Shown here piece after piece: positions 11,812-23,883 of a stretch of DNA of 64,000 bases. The DNA lies in NCBI GenBank assembly GCA_020205615.1, contig CM035160.1:125641605-125705604 (forward strand). The letters are read 5' to 3'. Position 1 is the first letter of the stretch. Every line of letters starts with the position of its first letter. The translations under genes and the position numbers were made by a program. The notes beneath the pieces were generated by a model. That model did not search any database, was not told where the DNA came from, and saw nothing but the letters and a program-made list of their open reading frames with translations. Source of the stretch: Panax quinquefolius (taxonomy: Eukaryota; Streptophyta; Magnoliopsida; Apiales; Araliaceae).

Positions 11812-12015
11812 AGGGTTAGAAACCTTAGGTGGGATAAGACCTTAGGCTATAACCTTAGAACAGAGGGAAACGTTGAAAATACAAATAACTCATATAGAGT
11901 TTAAAAAGGAGATGAGTTGAATAAATTCATCGTTAAACAAAATAAAAGATAACTCTTATAAAACTATTGTTTGTTGTGTATATACTATTTACTAATCAAG
12001 ATAAGTTGTGTGTAG

Positions 12016-12366
12016 ATGTCAGGTGGAAAAGATTTAGGATACCCTCTAATCGTAAAGAAGGAGCCGATATCAAAGCCAAAAGCTGAAATAAAGGCTCATA
12101 GTGCAGACAACCTTAATGAGGTGGTGGTATTGGAAAAGGTAGTACCAGATCCAAAAATGGTGGAACTGACAGATAGTGATTCAGACACTAAAGTTGGAGC
12201 TGATCAAGGATCAACGGAAGTACAGAATCTGAAGAACAAGGTTTCTTCTCTAGAAAAGCTGTGGGAAATAGAAAAGCTACTAAATAACCAATTGCGAAAG
12301 ATGTTAATAGAAACTATGGAAAAACAAGATAAGCTTAAAATCCAAATTGATCAAATGGGAGCCTAA
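12016..12366 (+). CDS. Small acidic coiled-coil ORF of element B
   Basis: This is an intact 116-codon reading frame 205 bp downstream of the primer site and upstream of gag. The protein is highly charged. Residues about 1-35 contain several K/P-rich stretches, about 36-75 are acidic (ELTDSDSDTK), and about 75-116 have heptad-like leucines (VQNLKNKVSSLEKL, LLNNQLRKML) expected to form a coiled coil. I do not recognise a family. It may be the N-terminal region of gag separated from the core by a stop at 12364, since chromovirus gags often begin with low-complexity sequence. Element E3 carries an analogous acidic coiled-coil ORF in the same position. Confidence 0.6.
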   Translation: MSGGKDLGYPLIVKKEPISKPKAEIKAHSADNLNEVVVLEKVVPDPKMVELTDSDSDTKVGADQGSTEVQNLKNKVSSLEKLWEIEKLLNNQLRKMLIETMEKQDKLKIQIDQMGA

Positions 12367-12717
12367 ATGCAACAAATCGTAAAGAAATAAAGAGCAAGAA
12401 AGGGAAAAGAAAAGAGGAAAGATATGTGACTTAGGAAATTAGTAGTTGATTATGTATGTTTGATAATGTACGGGTTGTAATGAAATATTCTCAAACTTTT
12501 ATAAAGTTATTACAAAGTAAATTAGTATTTGACTTTTTTGGTCACAAAGGATATCGATATGTGTTTCCCAACTTATATAAGTACTTAATTGAATCCATAT
12601 ATGTTTGATTAATGGAATAAGTTTTTTAGATAAAACTTTGAAATTGCTTACATGTTAAACTTATACAATAAGGTTTAGAATGTAAGTTAAATTTATGATT
12701 TTATATAATCGATAATG

Positions 12718-13850
12718 CCGCCAAGACGCATAAACACGAAATCAAAGGGCAAAAGAATATGTCAACAACGCTGAGGGACAACAGCAAGACCCAATGCAAA
12801 ACATTTCAAACATAGTAGCTCAGGCTATACATGCGTGAGGAATACCGGTAGTAGGGAACCCAATTGCATAATCTCTTGGCAAACTTCAAAGACTTCAAGG
12901 CGGTGGGACCACCCGAAATTGAGGGACAAATGACCTATAGAAGCCCATGAACATGGGTTAACGAGATAGAAAAGGCGTTCATGATTGCTAGGGTAGATGA
13001 GGGGCAAAAGACCTCTTTTTCCACCTATATGATGAAAGGGGAGGCGAACTTTTGGTGGGAAGCAAATCAAGTGAGGGCAGGAGATGGAGTAATTACTTGG
13101 GCTAGGTTTCAGACTTTGTTTTTTGAAAACTATCTCTCAGCTAGCATGCAGGCTAGGATGGAGGTAAAATTTTTGGAGTTGAAGTAGGAGAACATGATTG
13201 CTTTGTGAGTATGCCGCAGAAAGTTTAATGAGTTGGCTAGGTTCGCTCCGCATCAAGTTGATACGGAGGCTAGGAAGGCAAGAAGGTTCGAGCTGGGATT
13301 AAAACTCTGGCTCTACATCAAGGTGGCTGTGTTGCAAATCAATACTTTTGCGACACTCATGGAAAAAAGCTATCATAGGCGGAGAGGGAGTGAGGCCATA
13401 AGCCTCTATAACAAGGAGAAGAGGAACAAAGGCAAGGTCGTAGGAGTTGTGAAGGTGGAAACTAATAGTGGGAATAGGGGTGAGAAAAAAAAGGGCAATT
13501 ATTTTGGGAATGTTCAGGGTGAAAGCAGGAAGGTGTGAAGAAGTAGATAGTTCGATTGTGGGGAAATGTGGGAAGAATCACTCTGGTGAGTGTCTGAAGG
13601 TAAGTTTGTATGTTACAAGTGTGCGGCGGAGGGTCATATCTCTCCCAACTACCCCAACCCAAGGATGAACAATGGGTGTTTTCTATGTGGATCGATGGAA
13701 CATAAGGTGAGGGATTGTCGAAAGAGGAAAATGGAGGCGGGGAGTGTAACCACGGGAAAAGCGGTGGGACTATAGCGATCCAGGGACCAACCTCATCAAC
13801 AAACAAACCAAAATCCGCCACGAGTATTTAATATGACGATCAGAGGATAT
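12718..13850 (+). pseudogene. Element B gag (broken)
   Basis: The gag core (retrotransposon-gag domain) runs from about 12870 to 13420 with recognisable blocks: TWVNEIEKAF, FWWEANQV, VITWARFQTLFFENY, NELARFAPHQVDTEARKARR. Two CCHC zinc knuckles follow at about 13610-13720. The first (CYKCAAEGHISPNY) has lost its last cysteine to tyrosine; the second (CFLCGSMEHKVRDC) is intact. Stops at about 12945 and 13185 and several frame changes break the frame. The homology ends after RVFNMT, where an autonomous element would enter protease, and the sequence becomes AT-rich non-coding. Gag would package element RNA in the cytoplasm. Confidence 0.85.
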
Positions 13851-14155
13851 TGTGGCAAATTTGGAATGGAACTCCGAATATTATTCAATAACTTTTATTT
13901 TCGTATATATTTGATTTTCCTTTATATAGCAAATTATTTTATAAATAAATTTTGAAGGAGGAATTTGAGTTCTTTTAGAAATAAAATTTTCGTTTAATCG
14001 AATAGATGAAGCTTTATATGAATAGTTAAAAGATTTATTCGATCAATTATGATCGAGATCTACTTGCATGATGATTATGTATGCTATGTACTCTTGTATG
14101 TATGAGTTTTAAAAAGGGTGATTAGGGATGACGGAATCCTTATAAGGGAGGTGAA
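13851..14155 (+). other. Element B spacer and polypurine tract where pol is missing
   Basis: About 300 bp of non-coding sequence join the end of gag to the 3' LTR. The last bases before the LTR, ataagggaggtgaa, are the polypurine tract. No pol remnants are visible, so the whole pol region was lost cleanly. Confidence 0.75.
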
Positions 14156-17100
14156 TGTAATAACTTGGATATTTTCTATATAAATAAATAAGAAATTTTG
14201 TATATAAATTTTTTTATTATTTGAAGATTAGAATATGTGCTAAAGTAATGTATATGTATATATGTGATAAATAAAATTTATTTATTACATGAATAATTTC
14301 AAATAATTTTATTTTAGAATTATTGATCATTATAAATTATATATTATAATAATTAATTTTATAGTAGAAATGTCTTTATTATTTATTTTCTATGAAAATA
14401 TGATATTTATATTATTTAAATAATATATGAAATGATTATAGGAATTATTATAATAATTATATTATTTTATTATATGAATTTTAGTTCAGATTAATTAAGT
14501 TAATTATTTTAACTTAATTAATAATGTTATATATGAAAGATAAATCAGATATGGAATCCAAACCCTAAATTTGGGTATTGATCAATGGATGAGAATAATA
14601 ATATAATATTAATTATATTTTAATTTTAAGTGCTATAAATATGTCTTTTAAATGTGTAGATCGATAATGTGGGCCAAATATGGTAAATTATGTCATAACC
14701 CTCATATCGTTATTTAAACCCTAATTGTTAAACTTCGGTTATGAGTTTAAATTTTGTTAGTAATTTGTGTTATATAAATTTTGTTGTGTATTATTAAATT
14801 TAATGTTAATTAGAGAAAACCCTAATTAATATTTGAAAATCCTAATTTAAAATTTGAAACCCTAATTTGCTAATTAAGAACCCTAATTGCAAATTTTAAA
14901 ACCTAAATAATATTATTTTAGCAAATTGAATTCTTAATTTGGGAACCTAATGATAATTAATGAATCCTAATTATTTAAACCCTAATTTCTATTAAAACCC
15001 TATTTTTAATTAGTATGTTTTAATTAAAATTTTAATACACTTAAATTTTTTATGTTTCAAACTCCTAGTAATTATTTGGGAAACTTTAAGATGTAAAATC
15101 TAGTGAATAAATACTAGATTCAAGACACGTTGACAAGAATACCCTTAAGATTAAAATAAAATTACAATTGTGCCTTTTTTGTTTCCATTATTAATTATTG
15201 CTAACATGTAAATCTTTGCAAATCCTACCAGTTGGTGACCCCTAGACTTACCTATGACTATAGCTTAAAAATCTCAATGAAATCGATTCAATGCACCCGA
15301 CCATACATACAATGTATCATTATTTATATAGATTAAGAGAGAGAAAAGTGACATTTATTCTAAATTGTTCACAACTCTCATCCTAGAACTCTCTCTCTCT
15401 CTAACACCACGAAATTGCCTTGTTAGTTCGGTCCCAAATCAAGCCCCACGAACAACAACATCAAATCGGAAGCATAAATCGAGAATTGAGACATAAAGGT
15501 ATAAACCCTAAAATTTGAAAATCTTTTGATCTTATGTTAGATGTAATTTTTTTTGTGTTAAATATATTTGTATGGGGTGTTAATCAATGATCTGGGTTGC
15601 TAGATGTTAAACCCATAACATCTAGAGGCTCAAAACCATGATTTTCAAAATCTGGAAATTTTTGAAAATAAAAGTCCGACAATGATGAATATGTCGATGT
15701 ACCATAGATCTCAATCTGTTATGTGTTTTTGTGTTTTTAAAAGTTTGTACTTCTATTTGATTGGGAGATCTTTAATATGGAACTTGATTCAGTCCATATC
15801 TGTTGTAGATTAAAAGATATTCGTTGTCAAAGTGAGTTGATGATCGATGAAATTTCAGTTTAGGCAACCTACCAAAATGCGTTTTAATTTCGACAGACTT
15901 TTAAGTTTTGTGAGCTTGATCTTGCTATGTTTTTATAGTTTTGACATGTTCTTGTTATATACTTGTAGTCTGACATAGTACTACATATATATGTTTTTAG
16001 ATCACCCATAATCGTATGAGATCGAATTGTGAGTTGGTCAAACATGGGTTGTGGCCGCTTTCTTTTTGGAAAACCCGAAATGTTCAAAACGAGAAAACCG
16101 GAGGGTACTTTGGCCCACTTTATCTTCTTTTTTTGTTGATGATGATAGGATGATATATTGTTGTTTTATTGTTCCATGACATGTATTCTATAAGTATAAA
16201 TCATTATATCACAAATGAAGCGAAATTTGGAACCTTTTGTAAATCGAAATGGAAAAAGCAAGGACTTCAATTTACGGTTTTCCCGGAAAACCGAAAACAC
16301 TCTGACGACAAATGAAGTTTGAATGGCTAGATCTCACGATGTTGTTGTTATAACCTAGATGTTGATTATTAATTGTAGTGTTACATTACAACTACTACTC
16401 ATACGAAATTTTTCGAGATAAGTATTAGACTATTCTCGGTCAAGCAGGCACCGACCGACTACCTAATGTTAGTGTTCTTGAAAGCAAGAACACCTAACAC
16501 ATGAATGATAAGTGTCGCCATAGCCTATAGCAATGGGTATTAATAATTTTATTTTACTAAATTACGGAAAATGATTAAAAAATAGAAAAAATGGTTTTAA
16601 ATTATTAAAATTACAAATAAATTTACTAAAAATTATTTTAAAAAGTTTGAAAATTAGTTTTAAATTATTTTAAGTATATTTTATAAATATTTAATATTTT
16701 TGGGATATAAAAGGTTTTTAATTTATTTAAGTATAATATTAAATAAATTATTTAAAATATTTTAATACATGAAAAATCATTTAAAAATATATTATGATAT
16801 AAAAAGATATTTTAAGTTATTTTCTATAATTTTAATATTTTGTGATGATTTTCATTATTAATTAATATTAATGATGATTAAGTTATTTAATAAAGATATT
16901 AAATAAATGATGAAAAAAAAAAATTAATGATTTAAAATTTATATAAAATGATTTAGAGATAATAAAAATATTTTAAGTTATAAAATATAACTTTGATATT
17001 TTGTCATGAAAATATTAATATTTTAATATTAAGGATATTAGATTTATTTAATAATTATATTAAATAAATTAATTAAAAATGATTTTAATATTAAAAAATC

Positions 17101-19098
17101 ATTTTAAATGAAAATAAAGTGTTTAAAAATATTTTAAGTTATAAAATATAACTTTTAATATTTAAAGGATAATTTCATTAATAATTTAATTTCAATAATA
17201 TTAATTTAACATTAATGATATTAAATTTATTTAATAATTATAATTAAATAAATAGTTTTAAAATGGTTTTATTAATTTAAAAATCATTTAAAAAGGATAT
17301 AAATGAATTATAAATATTTTAAGTTATAATTAATGACTTTTAATATTTTGATAAATAATAAATTAATATTTAAATATTAATGGTAATTATTTAAAAATGA
17401 TTTTAAATATTTTAAAAATCATTTAAGGGTAATATTAATACTTTAAAAATATTTTGAGTTATTATAAATAACTTTAATATTTTGGCAATAGTTTCATTAA
17501 TAGTTTAATATTAATTAAATATTAATGATAATAGAATTATTTAATATTTAAATCATTTAATAATGATTTCGGTGTTTGAAAATTAATGATAAATTATAAT
17601 AATTATTTAAAAATTATTATAAGGCTATGAAAAGTATTATGACTGATATTTAAATTATCTAATCATATATTGAACTACATGATAGAGTCTTAGACTCGAT
17701 AATTACCCGATAAAATAGCCGTCGGTATACAGAAATATTTCAGAAATTGATCTAGACTTAGATAAATTGACTAGACATGTGTTTTTTTATGATTGAATAA
17801 CTATTAAACATATGTGATGATGTGATTAGGTTATGTGTTGAATGACAATTAAGCGATACTATGTGATATAATATATTATTCTAATCGAGCGAATGATCTT
17901 ATTAATGATAGATTGTTATATAAAGATTAATCTAAGTTGCGTTATTATAGCGATGACTTACGAAATTATTGTATATATCTACTTTTGCATTTAGTTTATG
18001 CAATGGACATGAGTAAGAAAGTTTGAGAATTATATTATTATTGTGCAGTTATTAACTCTATTATTATTGATTATGTATCCAATCTTTGTATTCATACAAG
18101 TTCTTACATTATCGATCATCAGTTTATCAACCACGATATTATTGTATAATTCGGATATTTATTACATTAGTTAATTTCTATATAGGGTTATCTGAAGTGT
18201 CCCCACTTGGATAACCATTGTATTTAATCATATGTTGATACATACTTATTGATTTCAAGTGTATATCGTTGACTTAAAAAGTAAATCTAAGCTATTTGAT
18301 TTAGCTAGACACAAACTTAAAATATTATTGAACAAGATAGAACGTTATTGTATCCAACCAGATTATTTTGGTTCGAATTCCTGACAAAGTATGAACATCC
18401 CGATTATGGGAAAACTTTTGTGCACCTAAGGTGGATAGAGTGAACGATAATATCGTTCTTGCATGTAGTATTGATCAATACAGGGCATAACGGGCTGATC
18501 ACCCCCCCCTCCCCGTGCCCGTAAGTTATGACGATTTACAGATGAATTTCTGTTTAACCTTTTCAAAAATAGAAAACAATGTTCATAGTATGTTGATGAT
18601 CTTGATTATAGTCTATCGTAGTTTCAAAATTTCATATGGAAGTGATATGTTGTTATTATTAGTTCACTTACTTCACACAACCTTGATTCGTTGTAGAAAT
18701 GTCTTTCAAAGTAAACATTTAATTCTTTCAGCTAATATATATTGTTGTTATTACTTGTTGGGCAAATCAAATGCTTATTCTTGCTTTAAATTTAAATGTT
18801 TTCAGTTAATTATGATCAATCAGAAGGTTCAGGTAAGAACAAGGAGAAAGGGAAGCTGTTCGAATGAGATTTATAATATTCTATGTAATAGTTAAAGTTT
18901 ATTAAGACAATGATACTTATTATCTATGATGTAATGAATGTTTAAAGGTCTAAATGCACAGGAGTAAACTTTGATGCATATATAAATTAAGTTTGAATTT
19001 TATATTATTGTTATTATTATTAGTATTTTCCACTTATAGAAATGGTATCGTGAAGCACCGAGTTCGGGTTTCAAGTACCCAGATTTGGGGGCGTCACA
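14156..19098 (+). mobile_element. Element B 3' LTR
   Basis: It starts TGTAATAACTTGGATATT and ends tttgggggcgtcaca, and is colinear with the 5' LTR over its whole length. The telo-box cluster lies at about 14570-15000 and the AT repeat at about 16545-17660. Differences from the 5' LTR are clustered in short scrambled blocks (for example 15840-15920 and 16040-16320) separated by nearly identical stretches. A poly-C run (18501-18511) is unique to this copy. The ORF-like stretch at 18515-18895 is not conserved as coding in the 5' LTR. Confidence 0.93.
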
Positions 19099-19103
19099 AC
19101 TGT
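19099..19103. repeat. Target-site duplication of element B (right)
   Basis: ACTGT immediately after the LTR end matches 6829-6833 exactly. Confidence 0.95.
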
Positions 19104-19963
19104 CTTTCGCCAACTTCATCCAAGTAAAGCAGAGTTCTGCACTTTTTATCGTATAACGCTTCATAAGGTCGGTGATCGTCCCAATTTTGTTTAAAGTCCA
19201 TCACACAGGCTCTTAGCATATCTTCTAATGTTTGAATCGTTCTTTCGCTCTGACCATCTATTTGAGGGTGATATGCCATACTCATCCGCAATTATGTACC
19301 CATGCATTCCTATAGACGTTTCCAGAAGTTCGATGTAAAGCGCAGATCCCTATCAGAAATAATTGACACCAGCACTACGTGCCTCAAAACAATTTTTTGT
19401 ACATATAACCTTACCAACTGATCTAAGTTGAATATGATTTTTATCAGAAGGAAGTGTGCGGATTTCATTAATCGGTCAACGATAACCCATACTGTGTCGT
19501 AGCCTTTCTGAGTCGTCAGAAGGCCAACCACGAAGTCCATTGTAATATGTTCCCATTTCCATTCTGGGATCTCCAACGATTGTAGTAACCCACCTGGTCT
19601 CTGATGTTCTGCTTTCACTTTCTGACAGGTTAGACACTTGGCAACACATTCTACAACATCACGTTTCAAATTTGGCCACCAGAAGTGTTGTCGAAGATCT
19701 TGATACATCTTGGTACTACCAGGGTGAATCGAATATCTTGAACTATGAGCCTCACTCAAAATGTCTTTCTTAATATCTGGTACTGCCGGTACCCAAATTC
19801 TACTCTCAAATCTCAGTATTCCTTCCTTATCCATCTTAAATCTTGGTTCGGTTCCTTCAGATATCTTCCTTATCACCTTTTTGCATTCATCGTCCACGAG
19901 TTGAGCCTCCTTAACTTTATCTAGTAGGGTTGTACAGATTACATAAAAATAGTTTCTCATCAA
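19104..19963 (-). pseudogene. E2 integrase (N-terminal and catalytic part)
   Basis: The minus strand encodes a Ty3/gypsy integrase. The zinc-binding HHCC region shows HPGSTKMYQDLRQHFWWPN then CLTCQKVKAEHQ. The catalytic core has the first Asp in TMDFVVGL, the second in SIISDRDLRFTS and the Glu region in QIDGQSERTIQTLEDMLR. A frameshift near 19300 separates the second Asp from the Glu block. The reading frame runs into the element B insertion at 19103 and resumes at 6828. Integrase would insert the cDNA into chromatin; this copy is dead. Confidence 0.9.
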
Positions 19964-20580
19964 TTTCCATAGGATACTTCATTTCAACTCCGTTTCTCCA
20001 TTTACGAAATTAGCTCCTCTGAAGCGGTCAACATCATCAACTTCTCCTGACCCTTTCTACTTAAGGCATCGGCAACAACATTTGCCTTACCCGAATGGTA
20101 TAAAATCTCACAGTCGTAGTCCGTAATCAACTCCAACCACCTTCTTTGGCGCATATTCAAGTCTTTCTGGGTAAAAATATATTTCAGACTCTTGTGGTCT
20201 ATATATATTTCACACTTCTCCCGTGAGATAATGCCTCCAAATTTTCAAAGCAAAAACTCTATGCATTAACTCCAAGTCGTGGTCTGATATCCTTTCGTAA
20301 TCCTTCAATTGTCGTGATGCATACGCAATGACTTTGCCATTTTGCATCGACTGACACGCCGAAGTCCTTTATGCGATGCATCACTATAAATAACTAAATT
20401 TCTTGTATCATCCGGAAGAGATAACACAGGTGTTGTACTCAACCTCTTCTTCAATTCTTGAAAGCTTTCCTCACACTTCTCCGTCCAAACAAATTTCACC
20501 ACTTTTTGAGTTAAATTCGTTAGCGGAGTTGGGATCTTGGAAAAGTCCTGAATGAACCTTCTGTAATATCCTGCCAATCC
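19964..20580 (-). pseudogene. E2 RNase H
   Basis: The frame follows RT without a gap. The connection domain begins AGYYRRFIQDFSKI at about 20577, and the first catalytic Asp lies in [11 protein letters not shown] at about 20370-20400. The C-terminal part (about 20000-20340) still shows the usual order of RNase H and linker blocks in other frames, but with frameshifts. RNase H removes the RNA strand during cDNA synthesis. Confidence 0.8.
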
Positions 20581-21501
20581 AAGAAAACTTCATACTTTCG
20601 ACGGCATCCTCGACTGATCCCAGTTAATCACGACTTCAACTTTGGATGGATCTATCGAAATTCGGTTTTATCGATCAAATGCCCAAGAAATTGCACTCCC
20701 TCGATCCAAAATTCGCATTTCAAAAACTTGGCATACAACTTCTCCCTCCTCAACACTTCCAACATTAATCTCAAATGTTCTTCATGTTCTTCCTTGGTTT
20801 TTGAGTAAACCAAAATGTCGTCTATAAATACCACTACGAACTTGTCCAAAAATGGTTTCAAAACACCATTCATTAATCCCATAAATGTTGCAGGTGCATT
20901 CGTTAGACCAAACGACATAACCAAAAATTTGTAGTGACCATATCGTGTTCTGAACGTTGTCTTCAGTACATCATCTGGTCTCATCTTCAGTTGATGATAA
21001 CCACTTCTAAAATCAATCTTGGAAAAGTATTTCGCTACCTTCAATTGATTAAACAGATCATCGATCCTCGGTAATGGATATCTATTCTTAATTGTGACCT
21101 TATTCAGTTCTCTGTAGTCAATGCAGAGCCGCATCGTTCCATCCTTCTTTTTCACAAACAACACCGGCGCTCCCCACGACGATACGCTCGGTTGAATGTA
21201 CTTCTTATCCTGTAATTCTTGTTGTTGTACCATTAATTCTTTCATCTCTACTAGTGCCATTCGTTATGGTGCCTTCGATATTGAAGCGATTCCTGGCGCC
21301 AAATCGATCACGAAATCAACCTCTCTATCTGGCGGAAGGCCTGGAAAATCTTTTGGAAATATATCAACGAAGTCTTTCACTACCGGTATCTCCTCTACTT
21401 TCGGATTCTCTTTAAGACTATCGACTATGTAAGCTAAATATCCTACACAGCCCTGTCTTAACAACTTCCTGGCCTGCATCATCGTCATATAACTCGCTTG
21501 T
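20581..21501 (-). pseudogene. E2 reverse transcriptase
   Basis: A long open stretch at 20652-21260 (minus) encodes the RT fingers and palm. Visible blocks are [67 protein letters not shown] and the active-site box [10 protein letters not shown] with the paired Asp codons at 20817-20822. The N-terminal approach to RT (about 21264-21500) is in another frame and contains FPKDFPGLPPDREVDF, the usual RT lead-in. The catalytic residues look intact, but the flanking frames are broken. Confidence 0.92.
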
Positions 21502-21850
21502 CTAGGCGACTTTGCTACCATAAAACACAACCTTTGGCCGAGTCATAAAAGTTAATCGCTCTTTGGCAATCAATTCTGACCAAGTAATTGAATAACGATC
21601 CATTACCAAGATAACGTTAAATTCCTCAAGTCGAATAGGGATAAGATCTACATTCATGATATTACCCTTAATATCCACTCTACAATTCTTATGTATGTAC
21701 TTAACAGGGATTATTTCTCTATTCGCAATTTTTATGTTTATGGGGTAATCCAACTCATCCTTAGGCAAATCTAAATTCTTAGCAAAGTCATCGGATATAA
21801 AGGAACAAGTAGCACCCGAATCAAATAATACATAAGCATTAAATTTATTG
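21502..21850 (-). pseudogene. E2 aspartic protease
   Basis: The active-site triad is readable on the minus strand as FDSGA (DSGA codons at 21811-21822), followed by TCSFIS. The second half reads LIPIRLEEFNVILVMDR, the typical flap-to-C-terminus pattern (canonical VILGMDW, here with G and W replaced). It would cleave the Gag-Pol polyprotein inside particles. The substitution and the lack of a continuous frame to gag indicate decay. Confidence 0.85.
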
Positions 21851-22836
21851 ATTAGAATGATACCTCACACCACATCACGAGAGCGTAACGCATCCTAAAG
21901 CGCGTTATGTTGAATGTTCTAGCGGTCGATCGGTTAGTTGTGGTTGGTCCTGTGATATCCAAGGTGTTTCCATTGCTATTTCCCTTGTTTCCTCTTGATC
22001 CTGTCCCTCCAGATCCCTTCTTAGGACAGTCTCTTGCCAGATGATCCTTTGAACCAAAAGTGAAGCAGGCACCCTTCTTTGGGTTAGGACAGTTAGGTGC
22101 TATGTGGCCCTCCTGACCACAATTGTAGCACACCCGTTTTCCCTTTATACAAACCCCCAGATGAGCTTTCTCACAGGTCGGTCATGCTTCAATCCTCTTC
22201 TTCTGAACCCCTTGCTGATGCCCCGATGATGAGTTATCATTCCACTTCTTCTTCTGATTAAAATTACCACCTCCTGTGCCACTTCCACTAGCCTTGTTAT
22301 TTCCTTCACTTTCAGTCTTCTTCTTTTTCTGATCCTAATTGTACTTGGTCACCGCATCGCTTCCACCTTCAGCGAGGATGGCCTTTTCTAGTACTCCAGC
22401 AAAAGTGTTTAGTTGAAACATTGATACTTTGCTATATACCCAAGGCTTTAGTCCTTGTTCAAATCTTCTTGCTTTTCTCTCATCTGTGTGAACTTGATAC
22501 GGGGCAAACCTCGCCAACTCGTTGAATCTAGCCGCATAATATGGTAGGGTCATATTCCCCTGCTTCAACTCTAGAAATTGAACCTCCATTTGGTTCTACG
22601 AGCTGGTCGGGAAATACATCTCGAAAAACATCTCTTTGAATCTCTCCCAAGTAATCACGCCTTCACCTCCACAGACCTTGTTTTCTTGCCACCAGTAACT
22701 GCCTTCAGACTTTAGCATAAACGTTTCGAAAGCGGTCTTCTGGTCTTCTCTAACTCTAGCAACATCAAAAACCTTTTCCATTTCCATAACCCACGTTTGA
22801 GCCTTAATCAGGTTCATGGAACCTTTAAACTCTGGC
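21851..22836 (-). pseudogene. E2 gag (5' truncated)
   Basis: The gag domain reads AQTWVMEMEKVFDVARV at about 22740-22805, then VITWERFKEMFFEMYFP and NELARFAPYQV. Zinc knuckles lie at about 22040-22133: the first (CYNCGQEGHIAPNC) is intact; in the second (CFTFGSKDHLARDC) the second cysteine is replaced by Phe. Stops at about 22590, 22335 and 22134 break it. The N-terminal end is cut at 22836, inside the PEFKGS segment, by the start of the E1 5' LTR. Confidence 0.88.
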
Positions 22837-23524
22837 TATAAGACCCCAACTTTTATAAATAAAGATGAATTTTTTATAAATATCATTTTTGAATATTATG
22901 GAATGAATTTGATATAATGTTATAGTTCTAGGTAATATTTATAAATTTTACAAAGTATGCATGAGTTGTTATATAATATTCGATTGGTGGGGAATATTAC
23001 GTTTTAACGAGGAATATTCGTACAATGGCACAATCATTGGTGGACCCCACAACGGAATTATTATCCAGATTGAGAAAATGACAAAATACTTTACGAAAAT
23101 AACGGTGGAAGTTTTACCGTTAATCTGTTGAAACATCGGTGTTAAAAGAAATGCGATGTCTGGCGTGTAGTTGAATGAGCACTACGGTATTGATTATTGA
23201 TGCTTACGTGAGAAGTCACTCGGTTTTGTTCAATTATTATTACGAGAATTGTTGCATAGTATCTCATTATTTGATTCAATTATTGTCAATATTTTATATA
23301 TTATTAAATTAATAATTGAGACGACAAGGTTATTAATATTATTATTTGCAATATTAACGATGTCTACAGAAGTTACATCAAGGAGATGTTTGGTCACCTA
23401 ATTGCGGCGCCCGATAGGGAGAAATCCTTATTGGAATGCCCTCTTTCTCAGGAACGACTTCGGTCGATTAATATTGTGAATTGTAATAATGGTGATAAAT
23501 TTTGTTTTATTAGTATTATTAATG

Positions 23525-23815
23525 TAATAAAATGTAAAATCTTTTTATATAAAATGTAAATACTTTTATAAAGTTATTAGTTTTATTAGACTAATAGTAA
23601 AATCTTTTATATAAAATGTAGAATACTTTTATAAAGTTATTTGTTTTATTAGATAATAATTAGAATATATTATATTTTATTATGCATAGTATTTGCATAG
23701 TGCATGCAAAGTGTTTGCATAGTAAAATTTTTGTATATAAAACAGAATACTTTTATAAACTTATTCGTTTTATTAGATTATAAATAGAATATATTATATT
23801 TTATTGTGAACCAAT
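23525..23815 (+). repeat. Tandem repeat, units of about 70-100 bp, in E1 5' LTR
   Basis: Three to four imperfect copies of a unit containing tataaaatgta, atacttttataaagttatt and gttttattaga recur at about 23533, 23601 and 23726. They lie just upstream of the TATA box, where retrotransposon enhancers commonly reside. The array is absent from the 3' LTR. Confidence 0.75.
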
Positions 23816-23883
23816 CTGGACCGTCCGTTTAAAGTAAATCAATCTAGACCATTCATAATTTAGTTACTATACAGTCCATTCTT

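Larger units (their letters stand above)
6834..19098 (+). mobile_element. Element B: non-autonomous gypsy element with giant LTRs and gag only
   Basis: Two direct LTRs of 4960 and 4943 bp enclose only 2362 bp of internal sequence. The internal part has a Met-tRNA-type primer site, a small acidic ORF, a broken gag with zinc knuckles and a purine tract. There is no protease, RT, RNase H or integrase. A perfect 5-bp duplication (ACTGT) flanks it, proving a genuine integration into the E2 integrase. Its gag is clearly homologous to E2 gag (shared NELARFAP.QV and RKARRFE.GLK.W blocks), so it was probably mobilised in trans by a related chromovirus. It resembles the LARD class but retains gag. Confidence 0.93.
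3419..22836 (-). mobile_element. E2: Ty3/gypsy chromovirus, minus strand, split by element B
   Basis: From high to low coordinate this reads gag, protease, reverse transcriptase, RNase H, integrase, chromodomain-like tail, PPT and 3' LTR, the order expected for Ty3/gypsy. Integrase is interrupted between 19104 and 6828 by element B, whose ACTGT duplication lets the two halves rejoin in frame on inspection. The 5' end (5' LTR and the first part of gag) is missing: gag is cut at 22836 by the E1 5' LTR. Stops and frameshifts occur in every domain, so the element is dead. The RT and gag type and the tail fit the Tekay/Del-like chromovirus group, although the clade assignment is an inference. Confidence 0.85.

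Noticed and set aside
18515..18895. Long plus-strand ORF near the end of element B 3' LTR
   Set aside because: The 5' LTR counterpart (11200-11590) has no such continuous frame; the ORF overlaps a C-run and lies within LTR sequence.
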